In this document: in pieces, positions 1-5,395 of the stretch | How the letters are laid out: each line of letters begins with the position of its first letter | Numbering within the stretch: the first letter of the stretch is position 1 | Origin: Clostridiales bacterium | Lineage (GTDB): Bacteria; Bacillota; Clostridia; Oscillospirales; CAG-382 | Length of the DNA stretch: 5,647 nt | Assembly (NCBI GenBank): GCA_003343885.1 | Contig: QAKH01000066.1 | Span: 1 to 5,647 of the forward strand | Reading direction: 5' to 3' | Notes under the pieces: generated by a model | The model's database searches: none | Told to the model about the DNA's origin: nothing | The model's input: only the letters and a program-made list of their open reading frames with translations | Position numbers and translations under genes: made by a program

Positions 1-101
1 GTACTTTTTTGGTACTTTTTTCGTACAAGCGAAAAAAGTACATATCGTGTCCCATCCCCACGGGAGTCAAGAGGGTGCGCACACCTTCTGCGTACTTTTT
101 T
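1..101. repeat. GTACTTTTTT repeat cluster with 12-bp perfect inverted repeat
   Basis: The decamer GTACTTTTTT occurs three times in direct orientation (1-10, 12-21, 92-101) and once inverted (32-41). The copy at 12-23 (GTACTTTTTTCG) and the sequence at 30-41 (CGAAAAAAGTAC) form a perfect 12-bp inverted repeat around a 6-nt loop, TACAAG. The element lies at the extreme left edge and may continue outside the window. It has no coding potential. It resembles the short intergenic repeats scattered through Clostridia genomes, but the family name is unknown to me. A structural or transcript-stabilising role is possible and not shown. Confidence 0.75.
70..101 (+). terminator. terminator-like hairpin followed by T-run
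   Basis: Bases 70-77 (AGAGGGTG) pair with 82-89 (CACCTTCT) in an 8-bp stem with one G-T wobble and a CGCA tetraloop. A run of six T (96-101) begins seven bases after the stem. That gap is longer than in a classical intrinsic terminator, and the T-run is also part of the GTACTTTTTT repeat, so this may be a repeat-borne hairpin and not a true terminator. No gene is visible upstream in the window for it to serve. Confidence 0.3.
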
Positions 102-102
102 G

Positions 103-148
103 GGCGGTAAGACCGCCTGCAATTTACGTGGTCGAGCAAGCCAAAATA
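103..148. repeat. dispersed GC-hairpin module, copy 1
   Basis: It starts with a perfect 6-bp stem and 3-nt loop (GGCGGT-AAG-ACCGCC, 103-117), followed by TGCAAT and a tail ending in GAGCAAGCC and an A-rich stretch. The first 21 bases (103-123) are identical to 5073-5093. The tail resembles the tails of related copies at 5159 and 5346. The module sits in the untranslated leader just upstream of the glycosidase gene and separates it from the left-edge repeats. Confidence 0.7.
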
Positions 149-177
149 AAAAATATATGCAGTATACCATAAATCGG

Positions 178-185
178 AAAGGAAG
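178..185 (+). promoter_or_regulatory. ribosome binding site deciding the glycosidase start
   Basis: AAAGGAAG lies about 9 nt (counted from its AAGGA core) before the ATG at 193. No comparable purine-rich site precedes the TTG at 100 or the ATG at 157 in the same frame, so 193 is chosen as the start. Confidence 0.7.
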
Positions 186-192
186 AAAGATT

Positions 193-1665
193 ATGCTTAT
201 TTATCCGTTCCCCGAAAATTATGAAAAAATTTCCGAACAGTTTTCTGTAAACTGCGAGCAAAAACCCGTGGGTGTTTATTCCTGCGACGTTTCAGCCGAA
301 CCGTTTAATCAGGTATGGCCGGGTTACCAGCGCCCGTTTGAACAGACAGAACCGACTTCTTACGTTTCTTTAGGCAGCGACAACCCGTTCACCCTTACAA
401 TAACTCCGCAGAAATCCTTTGAAAAAGTTACCGTGCGTCCGCTCTCAAAAAATATCGTACCCGAAATAATGGGCGGCTCGGTGACAGTGACTTTTCCCGG
501 CCCCGGTCAGTACAGCGTGGAATTTGACGACCGCCATAACGTCCTTACGGTATTTGCAAACCCGGAAAAAACTTTTTCAGTAAATCCTGAGGACGAAAAT
601 GTAATGTATTTCGGTCCCGGCGTCCACTATTTTGATGAAAAAATAGAGCTCGACGATAACCAAACCGTCTATATAGATAAAGGCGCGGTGCTGTACGGCT
701 CTTTGTACGCCGAAAACAAGAAAAACGTCCGTATTTTGGGATACGGTATACTCGATAACTCTTCTTTCCGCCGTTCAACCGGCGCTCCGGTAAGATTTTC
801 ACATTGTGAGAATGTTCTCGTCGAAGGTATAACGGTTGTCAATTCCAGCGAGTGGAGCATGCATTTTTCGGGCTGTGAAAACGTGTGTGTTGATAATATC
901 AAGCTTATCGGCATGTGGAGATATAATTCCGACGGCTGCGATTTTACAAACTGTACCGACGCTTGCATAAAAAACAGTTATTTAAGAAATTATGATGATT
1001 GTATTGTCGTAAAAGGTCTTACCATGAACCGTGAAATGCCGGTAAAAAATATACTTGCCGAAAACTGCGTGCTGTGGTGCGACTGGGGCAGAGCTATCGA
1101 AATCGGCGCCGAAACAAGCGCGCCTTTCTTTAACGGAGTACACTTCAAAAACTGCGATATTATCCACGGCGACGCAGTAATGATGGATATCCAGCACGGT
1201 GACAGAGCGGATATTTCCGACATCGTGTTTGAGGATATACGTGCAGAGTATACAGCGAAAGCCTCAAAACCGCTTTTGCAGACAGCCCGTGACGAGCAGT
1301 ACGTAAATCATGACGAAAATTATATGCCGAACCTCTTTACCGTTATTACCGTGCGTACAATTTACTCACATGACGAAACAACCGGTAATATTTCCGGCGT
1401 CACATTTAAAAATATAAGCGTCATGACCGAAGACGGCCGCACTCCCCCGTCGTTCATAGGAGCAACCGCACCGGATACATCTATTTCAGGTATTACCTTT
1501 GAGAATATAACCGTAAACGGAAAAAAATGCATAACGCCGCAAGACTTGAATCTTACGGTTGCAACCTCCGATAAACCCGGCGCTGATCTGCCTGCCGGAT
1601 GTATAGTCGGCGCATCACAAAGCCGTGAGAATATCGGTACGGTCAAAGACGTTCGTATTGTTTGA
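193..1665 (+). CDS. GH28-like parallel beta-helix glycosidase (polygalacturonase-like), cytoplasmic
   Basis: The 490-aa product probably hydrolyses sugar-acid-containing or related oligosaccharides. The linkage and substrate cannot be read from the sequence. Residues about 1-130 form a beta-rich N-terminal domain (RPLS near 82, VFANP near 120). From about 138 (YFGPGVHYF) a right-handed beta-helix runs to near 445, with typical turns (ILGYGILDNS at 181, CENVLVEGITV at 205, GITFENITVNG at 433). Candidate catalytic aspartates are D247 in NSDGCDF (245-251) and D268/D269 in YDDCIVVKG (267-275). Their 21-residue spacing matches the NTD and DD motifs of GH28, and clan GH-N (GH28 and GH49) uses such an aspartate triad. 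The GH28 GHG histidine motif is not evident; DWGRAIEIG (297-305) occupies the corresponding region. There is no signal peptide or membrane segment, so a cytoplasmic enzyme acting on imported oligosaccharides is inferred. The frame extends back to a TTG at 100 through repeat DNA, which I reject as the start. The fold is well supported; substrate is unknown. Confidence 0.85.
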   Translation: MLIYPFPENYEKISEQFSVNCEQKPVGVYSCDVSAEPFNQVWPGYQRPFEQTEPTSYVSLGSDNPFTLTITPQKSFEKVTVRPLSKNIVPEIMGGSVTVTFPGPGQYSVEFDDRHNVLTVFANPEKTFSVNPEDENVMYFGPGVHYFDEKIELDDNQTVYIDKGAVLYGSLYAENKKNVRILGYGILDNSSFRRSTGAPVRFSHCENVLVEGITVVNSSEWSMHFSGCENVCVDNIKLIGMWRYNSDGCDFTNCTDACIKNSYLRNYDDCIVVKGLTMNREMPVKNILAENCVLWCDWGRAIEIGAETSAPFFNGVHFKNCDIIHGDAVMMDIQHGDRADISDIVFEDIRAEYTAKASKPLLQTARDEQYVNHDENYMPNLFTVITVRTIYSHDETTGNISGVTFKNISVMTEDGRTPPSFIGATAPDTSISGITFENITVNGKKCITPQDLNLTVATSDKPGADLPAGCIVGASQSRENIGTVKDVRIV

Positions 1666-1699
1666 TTTTTTCTGTGAATTTTAAAAGTGTACTACTTTG

Positions 1700-1706
1700 A
1701 AAGGAG
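1700..1706 (+). promoter_or_regulatory. ribosome binding site deciding the dxr start
   Basis: AAAGGAG is followed by an 8-nt spacer and the ATG at 1715. The in-frame TTG at 1697 would overlap this site and has none of its own, so it is rejected. The site lies in the 49-bp gap after the glycosidase gene, where no terminator hairpin is visible. Confidence 0.85.
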
Positions 1707-1714
1707 CTTTTTCA

Positions 1715-2875
1715 ATGCAGAAACAAAGCCTTACCATACTCGGTTCAACCGGTTCCATAGGTACTCAAGCTATTGAAACGGCGGCGCATCTCGGCATAAA
1801 AATAGACGCTCTGTCGGCTCATTCTAATATAGACCTGCTTGAAAAACAGCTGAGACAAACCGGTGCAAAACTTTGCGCCGTGAGCGATAAGGACGCAGCT
1901 GTTGAACTGAAAAACAGAACAAAAGACCTTGAAATAAAAATACTTGCCGGAGAAGACTCAGCTGCCGAGCTTGCAGAAATCTCTCCTTCCTCAACGCTTT
2001 TGAATGCCATAATCGGATTTGCCGGACTTTTTCCGACAGTAAAAGCTGTTGAAAGCGGAAAAAATATTGCCATAGCCAATAAGGAAACGATTGTTTCGGC
2101 AGGCGAGTTTATTATGCCGCTTGTAAAAAAGCACGGCGTAAATATTCTTCCGGTGGACAGCGAACACTGCGCGCTTCATCAGTGCATAGCGACGACGGAC
2201 AAAAAAAATATCCGAAGGCTTATTATCACAGGCTCCGGCGGACCGTTTTTCGGCTTTACAAAAGAGCAGCTTAAGGATGTTACGCCTGCAATGGCTCTCA
2301 AGCACCCGAATTGGAGTATGGGAAAAGGACTGACCGTGTATAGCTCAACTCTCGTGAACAAGGGACTTGAAATGATAGAAGCAATAAGGCTTTTTGACAT
2401 TCCCGAGGACAGAGTTGAGGTTATTATAAACCGACAGAGCATAGTACATTCGTTGGTAGAGTTTGCCGACAGCTCGGTGCTTGCGCAGCTTGCCGTTCCT
2501 GATATGCGCCTTTGCATACAGTATGCGCTTACTTATCCGGAAAAACAGCCGGGACTTACAGAGCGGCTTGATCTCACAAAAATAGGAACGCTGTCATTTT
2601 ATCCCATTGACAACGACGTTTTTCCGTCGGTTAATCTTGCCCGCCGTGCGGTGCGCGCAGGCGGAATAGCTCCTTGCGTGTATAACGCCGCAAACGAAGT
2701 ATGCGTTGACCTTTTCCTTGAGGGCAGGATAGGATATACGGATATTTTCTCACTTATGGAAAGCGCTGTCGCTCATTTTGAAAATGATATGAGCGAACTC
2801 GCGCTTGAGAGCATAATAAACGCTGACTCGCAGGCTCGTAAGTACGTAGCAGACCTTTGCGGAGAAAACAGGTAA
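1715..2875 (+). CDS. dxr: 1-deoxy-D-xylulose 5-phosphate reductoisomerase (IspC/Dxr)
   Basis: This cytosolic enzyme rearranges and reduces 1-deoxy-D-xylulose 5-phosphate to 2-C-methyl-D-erythritol 4-phosphate with NADPH and a divalent metal, the committed step of the MEP isoprenoid pathway and the target of fosmidomycin. The 386-aa product is full length. Visible motifs are the NADPH-binding GSTGSIG (10-16), ANKE (121-124), metal-site PVDSEH (146-151, D148 and E150), TGSGGPF (172-178, S174), HPNWSMG (197-203), NKGLE (215-219, K216 and E219), SVLAQLAVPDMR (254-265) and NAANE (324-328). H197, W200, M202, S210, N215, K216 and E219 line up with E. coli H209, W212, M214, S222, N227, K228 and E231 at a constant offset of 12. 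Between them the block reads GKGLTVYSST, whereas most family members have a K-[IL]-x-[VI]-D-S-A-T pattern, so K, D and A are replaced by G, Y and S. In many Bacillota dxr sits with uppS, cdsA and rseP; none is adjacent here, although the window is short. It may be co-transcribed with the glycosidase gene. Confidence 0.95.
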   Translation: MQKQSLTILGSTGSIGTQAIETAAHLGIKIDALSAHSNIDLLEKQLRQTGAKLCAVSDKDAAVELKNRTKDLEIKILAGEDSAAELAEISPSSTLLNAIIGFAGLFPTVKAVESGKNIAIANKETIVSAGEFIMPLVKKHGVNILPVDSEHCALHQCIATTDKKNIRRLIITGSGGPFFGFTKEQLKDVTPAMALKHPNWSMGKGLTVYSSTLVNKGLEMIEAIRLFDIPEDRVEVIINRQSIVHSLVEFADSSVLAQLAVPDMRLCIQYALTYPEKQPGLTERLDLTKIGTLSFYPIDNDVFPSVNLARRAVRAGGIAPCVYNAANEVCVDLFLEGRIGYTDIFSLMESAVAHFENDMSELALESIINADSQARKYVADLCGENR

Positions 2876-3001
2876 TCGGGAAAATAAGGGAAATAAGTAA
2901 AATACGTAAAATCCGGAAATAACCGAAAATTTGAAATAAGCAGTAAATCAGGAAATCCGGAACCCGATAATGCTTAAAACCAAAATAACCGAAAATTCAA
3001 T
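2876..3001. repeat. AT-rich convergent intergenic gap with short direct repeats
   Basis: This is the non-coding space between dxr and the convergent ABC operon. It is A-rich and made of degenerate GGAAAT/AAATAA-like words. A 15-bp sequence, AAATAACCGAAAATT, occurs at 2917-2931 and again at 2983-2997, and AAATCCGGAA occurs at 2909-2918 and 2953-2962. The pattern suggests slippage or local duplication. No reading frame, promoter or plus-strand terminator with a T-run is evident here. Confidence 0.6.
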
Positions 3002-3045
3002 AAAAAAACAGCCCGACGGTCAGCCGAAAAAAGCTGTCGCCGGGC
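3002..3045 (-). terminator. rho-independent terminator of the gntR-ABC operon
   Basis: On the minus strand a GC-rich stem (arms 3045-3033 and 3024-3011: outer GCCCG with CGGGC, inner GCTG with CAGC, one mismatch and a small bulge) is followed by seven T (complement of 3002-3008). It starts 11 nt after the permease stop codon. The same hairpin on the plus strand lacks a T-run, so it is a good terminator only for the minus-strand operon. It could still block read-through from dxr weakly. Confidence 0.85.
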
Positions 3046-3056
3046 AGAGGCAATTA

Positions 3057-3683
3057 CTATAAATCTTTCTTTTTGTAGAAATGTACGGAAAGTGACCACG
3101 AAATAAAGTAGATGACTGCTGTTGCTGCAATAAGAACAAACGGGGTGAATAACTGATTTTTAGGGGTTATCCATTGTAATCCGAAACCGTTAATCAGTAC
3201 GCTTGCCGCACAAAGAAATCCTATCATTACATAGAATACAAGTCTGCCTTTCTCGGCGCCTAATTTGAAGACAAACGGCAGAAGCAGACTCGGCATGGCT
3301 AATCCCATGATAAACAAAACGGCTGTCAGTGCCAAGAGTTTGAACGGAGAGAATGAGCCGGACATGACGGTTCTTACGCCATATGCGATGACGGATACGG
3401 CAATTGAGGCGACACCGAAAAACAGTCCCATGAGATACTTGGAGGACACAAAATCTTTTCTCGTGTACGGCAATACGCCGCAGTATTGTGTCCACTTGTC
3501 ACGCTCGTCGTAAGACAGCAGAGTCACGGGAAGTATACCGGCTATCAGCGTAGGATATATAGTGACAAACAGACTGTTATCTGTTGAAAACAGAGAAATT
3601 ACAAGAAATACCGCTACAATAAGGAAGTACGCCTTGCAGTATTTCACGGTGGTATAAAAATCTTTTAACAGTAAACCTTTCAT
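3057..3683 (-). CDS. ABC-2 type transporter permease (ABC2_membrane_5-like)
   Basis: The 208-aa integral membrane protein is likely the transmembrane partner of the ATPase encoded just upstream. I see about six hydrophobic segments, near residues 18-33, 38-57, 83-103, 114-138, 147-167 and 178-200, with a positive C-terminus (YKKKDL). The cytoplasmic loop after segment 2 carries SYDERDKWTQYCGVLPYTRK (57-76). This resembles the acidic-W-xxx-LP-x-[ST]R-K signature of small ABC-2 permeases found beside YtrA-type regulators. The start is supported by AAAGGAG seven to nine nt upstream, inside the end of the ATPase gene. Only one base separates the two genes, so translation is probably coupled. The substrate is unknown; export of an antimicrobial peptide or a cell-envelope-related compound is the usual guess for such systems and is inference here. 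The family assignment rests on layout and motif, not on a search. Confidence 0.85.
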   Translation of the reverse strand: MKGLLLKDFYTTVKYCKAYFLIVAVFLVISLFSTDNSLFVTIYPTLIAGILPVTLLSYDERDKWTQYCGVLPYTRKDFVSSKYLMGLFFGVASIAVSVIAYGVRTVMSGSFSPFKLLALTAVLFIMGLAMPSLLLPFVFKLGAEKGRLVFYVMIGFLCAASVLINGFGLQWITPKNQLFTPFVLIAATAVIYFISWSLSVHFYKKKDL

Positions 3684-3684
3684 G

Positions 3685-4527
3685 TCAGTTCTCTCCTTTT
3701 ACCATGTAAATGAACAGGTCTTCTATGCTTACAGGACTTACCGTCATATTACGGTTAAGTGCTTCTCGTAAAACAAGTGCCTTTTCGCCGTATGGTGAGC
3801 TTTTGGATCCTATGATTGCGGACGGCTGAAGTGAGTTAAGCTCGTCTTTGGTGCATTGAATCAAGCCGTAGCGTTCGAGAAGAGCGTCTTTTTCGTCGCA
3901 GAGTATAAGTTTGCCGTTATCCAGAAAGGCGATGTAGTCGCAGATTTTTTCAAGATCGCTCACTATGTGGGAGGATATGAGCACCGAGTGATTCTCGTCC
4001 CGGGTAAATTCGCCGAATATGTCTACCACTTCGTCACGGACAAGAGGATCAAGACCTGAGGTTGCCTCGTCGAGAATAAGAAGCTTTGGATGATGCGACA
4101 GCGCGACGGCAATTCCCAGTTTCATCTTCATGCCGCGGGAAAAGTCCTTAAACGGCTTGTCAAGCGGCAGATTGAGTTTGCGCAGTGTTTCCGCGTAAAG
4201 GCTGTCGTCCCAGTTATTGAAAGTCGCGCGCATTACTTTTCCTGTCTGCACAGCCGTCATACAGCCGGGCAAGCCTATTTCGTCAGGAACCACGCCGATA
4301 TCCTGTTTTAAAAGCGAGATATTTTCCCGTGAGTCCTTTCCCAAAATGCTTATGCTCCCCGAGTCGGCGGCGGTCATACCCAGGATAAGTTTTATGGTTG
4401 TGCTTTTTCCGGCTCCGTTGACGCCCACAAGGCCCATGATACAGCCGCAGGGCAGTACAAGGTTAAGGTTATCGAGTTTGAAACCGGGATAAGTTTTTGT
4501 CAGGTTTTTTATTTCCAGTGCGTTCAT
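3685..4527 (-). CDS. ABC transporter ATP-binding protein (BcrA/YtrB-like)
   Basis: The 280-aa cytoplasmic ATPase powers the adjacent permease, presumably as a dimer. Walker A is GVNGAGKST (35-43), the signature motif is FSRGMKMKL (129-137, a common non-LSGGQ variant in this subfamily), Walker B is LLILDEATSGLDP (149-161) and the H-loop histidine is H187 in ISSHIVSDL. The stretch where the Q-loop is expected reads IGVVPDE (77-83) with no glutamine; related BcrA-type ATPases often have an acidic or other residue here. Residues from about 215 to the C-terminus form the accessory tail ending in EDLFIYMVKGEN, typical of this group. GGAGGA lies six nt before the ATG. The gene starts two nt after the regulator stop and ends one nt before the permease start, in the same operon. 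No truncation is seen. Confidence 0.93.
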   Translation of the reverse strand: MNALEIKNLTKTYPGFKLDNLNLVLPCGCIMGLVGVNGAGKSTTIKLILGMTAADSGSISILGKDSRENISLLKQDIGVVPDEIGLPGCMTAVQTGKVMRATFNNWDDSLYAETLRKLNLPLDKPFKDFSRGMKMKLGIAVALSHHPKLLILDEATSGLDPLVRDEVVDIFGEFTRDENHSVLISSHIVSDLEKICDYIAFLDNGKLILCDEKDALLERYGLIQCTKDELNSLQPSAIIGSKSSPYGEKALVLREALNRNMTVSPVSIEDLFIYMVKGEN

Positions 4528-4529
4528 GG

Positions 4530-4901
4530 TTATTCCTCCGAATTGACTTGAAACATTTCGATAATTTCTTCTTTGGTTAGTCCGCTTTCGGCTGCAAGAC
4601 GTGATATCTCACGCATATGTTCTTCTATTTTTTTCAGGTTTTCTTCCCGCAAAAGCTCCACATTTTTTGGAGCGACAAAGCAGCCCTTTGCCGGAAGCGT
4701 ATATATAAATCCTTCCCGCTCAAGCTCGTCATAAGCTCTTTTTGTGGTTATCACGCTTATGCGAAGATCCTTTGCCAGATTACGGATGGACGGGAGCGCC
4801 TCATTTTCCGCAAGAACTCCGTTCATGATGAGATTTTTTACCTGTGTGTATATCTGATCATATATCGGCGTTCCGCTCCGGTTATCTATATATATATTCA
4901 T
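4530..4901 (-). CDS. GntR-family transcriptional regulator, YtrA subfamily
   Basis: The 123-aa protein probably represses its own operon until an unknown ligand or stress relieves it. The winged helix-turn-helix covers about residues 11-78: PIYDQIYTQVKNLIMNG (12-28), LPSIRNLAKDL (36-46), the recognition helix region ITTKRAYDELEREG (51-64) and the wing TLPAKGCFV (68-76). The short helical tail (about 80-120) is of the size found in YtrA proteins, which lack the large effector domain of FadR or HutC types; it probably mediates dimerisation. I start at 4901 because GAGGTG (4912-4907) lies 5 nt upstream. An in-frame ATG at 4931 has no ribosome site and falls at or before the predicted transcription start. 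It is the first gene of the operon, two nt before the ATPase, an arrangement typical of autoregulated ABC units. Confidence 0.93.
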   Translation of the reverse strand: MNIYIDNRSGTPIYDQIYTQVKNLIMNGVLAENEALPSIRNLAKDLRISVITTKRAYDELEREGFIYTLPAKGCFVAPKNVELLREENLKKIEEHMREISRLAAESGLTKEEIIEMFQVNSEE

Positions 4902-4906
4902 TTGCT

Positions 4907-4912
4907 CACCTC
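4907..4912 (-). promoter_or_regulatory. ribosome binding site deciding the gntR start
   Basis: On the minus strand GAGGTG is followed by AGCAA and the ATG at 4901. It supports the 123-aa form over the 133-aa form starting at 4931, which would need a leaderless transcript. Confidence 0.8.
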
Positions 4913-4919
4913 GGTGTCG

Positions 4920-4947
4920 TATACTGTGCATATACAGTATATACAGT
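4920..4947 (-). promoter_or_regulatory. probable GntR operator overlapping the -10 and start site
   Basis: TATACTGT (4920-4927) and ACAGTATA (4934-4941) form a perfect 8-bp inverted repeat around a 6-bp centre, GCATAT. A further half-site, TATACAGT, occurs at 4940-4947 as a 9-bp-spaced direct repeat of 4931-4938. The array covers the -10 box and the predicted transcription start, so a bound dimer would block polymerase. Assignment to the adjacent GntR protein is inference from position and symmetry. Confidence 0.7.
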
Positions 4948-4964
4948 TAATACGGTTTTGTCAA
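4936..4964 (-). promoter_or_regulatory. sigma-A-type promoter of the gntR-ABC operon
   Basis: Read on the minus strand, a perfect -35 box TTGACA (4964-4959) is followed by 17 bases and the -10 box TATACT (4941-4936). Transcription would start near 4929, giving a leader of about 28 nt before the ATG at 4901. The near-consensus boxes predict strong basal activity, consistent with a need for repression. Confidence 0.85.
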
Positions 4965-5008
4965 TAGCAACCTGAAATATTTTTTATAATAATTTACCGC
5001 TGCGAGAA

Positions 5009-5031
5009 TTTATGGGGCGCCGCCTCATAAA
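5009..5031. repeat. near-perfect palindrome TTTATGGGGCG / CGCCTCATAAA
   Basis: An 11-base arm (5009-5019) faces an 11-base arm (5021-5031) with one G-T wobble and a one-base centre, so the tip must open into a small loop. It is related to the module at 5126-5155, which begins with the same TTTATGGGGC, and both are followed by ACCGC- or CCCGC-like sequence. Confidence 0.6.
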
Positions 5032-5059
5032 CCGCACGCTATTTACGAGGGAAAATGGT

Positions 5060-5145
5060 GCTCTGCCCCAAAGGCGGTAAGACCGCCTGCAATACTCGCG
5101 GGCGAGCATGCTTTACGGAAGGATTTTATGGGGCTCTGCCCCAAA
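5060..5145. repeat. GCTCTGCCCCAAA direct repeats with GGGGC hairpin
   Basis: The 13-mer GCTCTGCCCCAAA occurs at 5060-5072 and 5133-5145. In the second copy GGGGC (5130-5134) pairs with GCCCC (5138-5142) around TCT; in the first copy the left arm is altered to GGTGC, so the hairpin is weakened. This motif is familiar as an intergenic repeat in Clostridia genomes. Confidence 0.65.
5073..5108. repeat. dispersed GC-hairpin module, copy 2
   Basis: GGCGGT-AAG-ACCGCC (5073-5087) is identical to copy 1 at 103-117, and identity extends to 5093. From 5087 to 5108 it is identical to 5361-5382 of copy 4 (22 bases). It thus bridges the left-end and right-end versions of the element. Confidence 0.75.
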
Positions 5146-5158
5146 CCCCGCCCGCTTT

Positions 5159-5206
5159 GCGGCTATGAGCCGCTTCAACTTTCGCGAACAAGCAAGAGAA
5201 AATAAC
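5159..5206. repeat. dispersed GC-hairpin module, copy 3 (stem-swapped)
   Basis: A perfect 6-bp stem with 3-nt loop, GCGGCT-ATG-AGCCGC (5159-5173), stands where copies 1 and 2 have GGCGGT-AAG-ACCGCC. It is followed by TTCAACTTTCGCGAACAAGC and an A-rich tail resembling the tails of the other copies. The stem sequence differs on both arms while pairing is kept. Confidence 0.6.
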
Positions 5207-5347
5207 AAGTTTTATTTACCGCGAAAACAAGCCCGTTTTCGTGCCATAAACGCCAGCACGAAAACTCAGATATAAAACCAAATCCCAATATAACAAAAAA
5301 CCACAGATTTCAAAAAACACTGATGCGTTAGCCCGCAGTCGCTAAGG
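5191..5347. repeat. tandem repeat unit A (about 157 bp)
   Basis: This unit aligns with 5379-5536 at an offset of 188-189 bp, with about 17 differences including one indel by hand alignment (about 89% identity). It contains GTTTTCGTGC (5235-5244) and GCACGAAAAC (5256-5265), a perfect 10-bp inverted repeat with an 11-nt loop. An upstream CGAAAAC (5222-5228) can instead pair with GTTTTCG (5235-5241). It ends in CCCGCAGTCGCTAAGG, shared exactly with unit B. Confidence 0.75.
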
Positions 5348-5395
5348 CGGCGAAGCACCGCTGCAATACTCGCGGGCGAGCAAGCAAAAATAACA
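5346..5395. repeat. dispersed GC-hairpin module, copy 4
   Basis: GGCGGCGAAGCACCGC (5346-5361) is a weaker version of the hairpin (4-bp GCGG/CCGC stem plus one inner pair past a mismatch). It is followed by the 22-base tail identical to copy 2 and by the AAGCAAAAATAAC sequence also seen in copy 3. It lies at the junction of tandem units A and B. Confidence 0.65.

Noticed and set aside
140..170. Promoter for the glycosidase (TATACC near 163-168)
   Set aside because: No acceptable -35 box is found at the right distance (140-145 reads GCCAAA-like sequence). The real promoter may be weaker or further upstream in the repeats.
100..192. N-terminal extension of the glycosidase from a TTG at 100 (or ATG at 157)
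   Set aside because: The extension translates the repeat module at 103-148, has no ribosome binding site, and gives a sequence unlike a signal peptide or family N-terminus. The ATG at 193 has AAAGGAAG upstream.
1697..1714. dxr start at TTG 1697
   Set aside because: It overlaps the AAAGGAG ribosome site that serves the ATG at 1715. Known Dxr proteins begin close to the GSTGSIG motif.
2179..2517. Minus-strand open frame of 112 codons inside dxr
   Set aside because: It is antisense to highly conserved Dxr motifs and has no ribosome site or family resemblance; it is an overlap shadow. The same applies to the frames antisense to the glycosidase and the ABC genes.
3011..3045. Bidirectional terminator also serving dxr
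   Set aside because: The plus-strand copy of the hairpin is followed by AGAGGCAATT and not a T-run, so only the minus-strand use is well supported.
4902..4931. GntR start at ATG 4931
   Set aside because: No ribosome site, and the codon falls at or upstream of the transcription start predicted from the -35/-10 pair. It also lies inside the operator palindrome.
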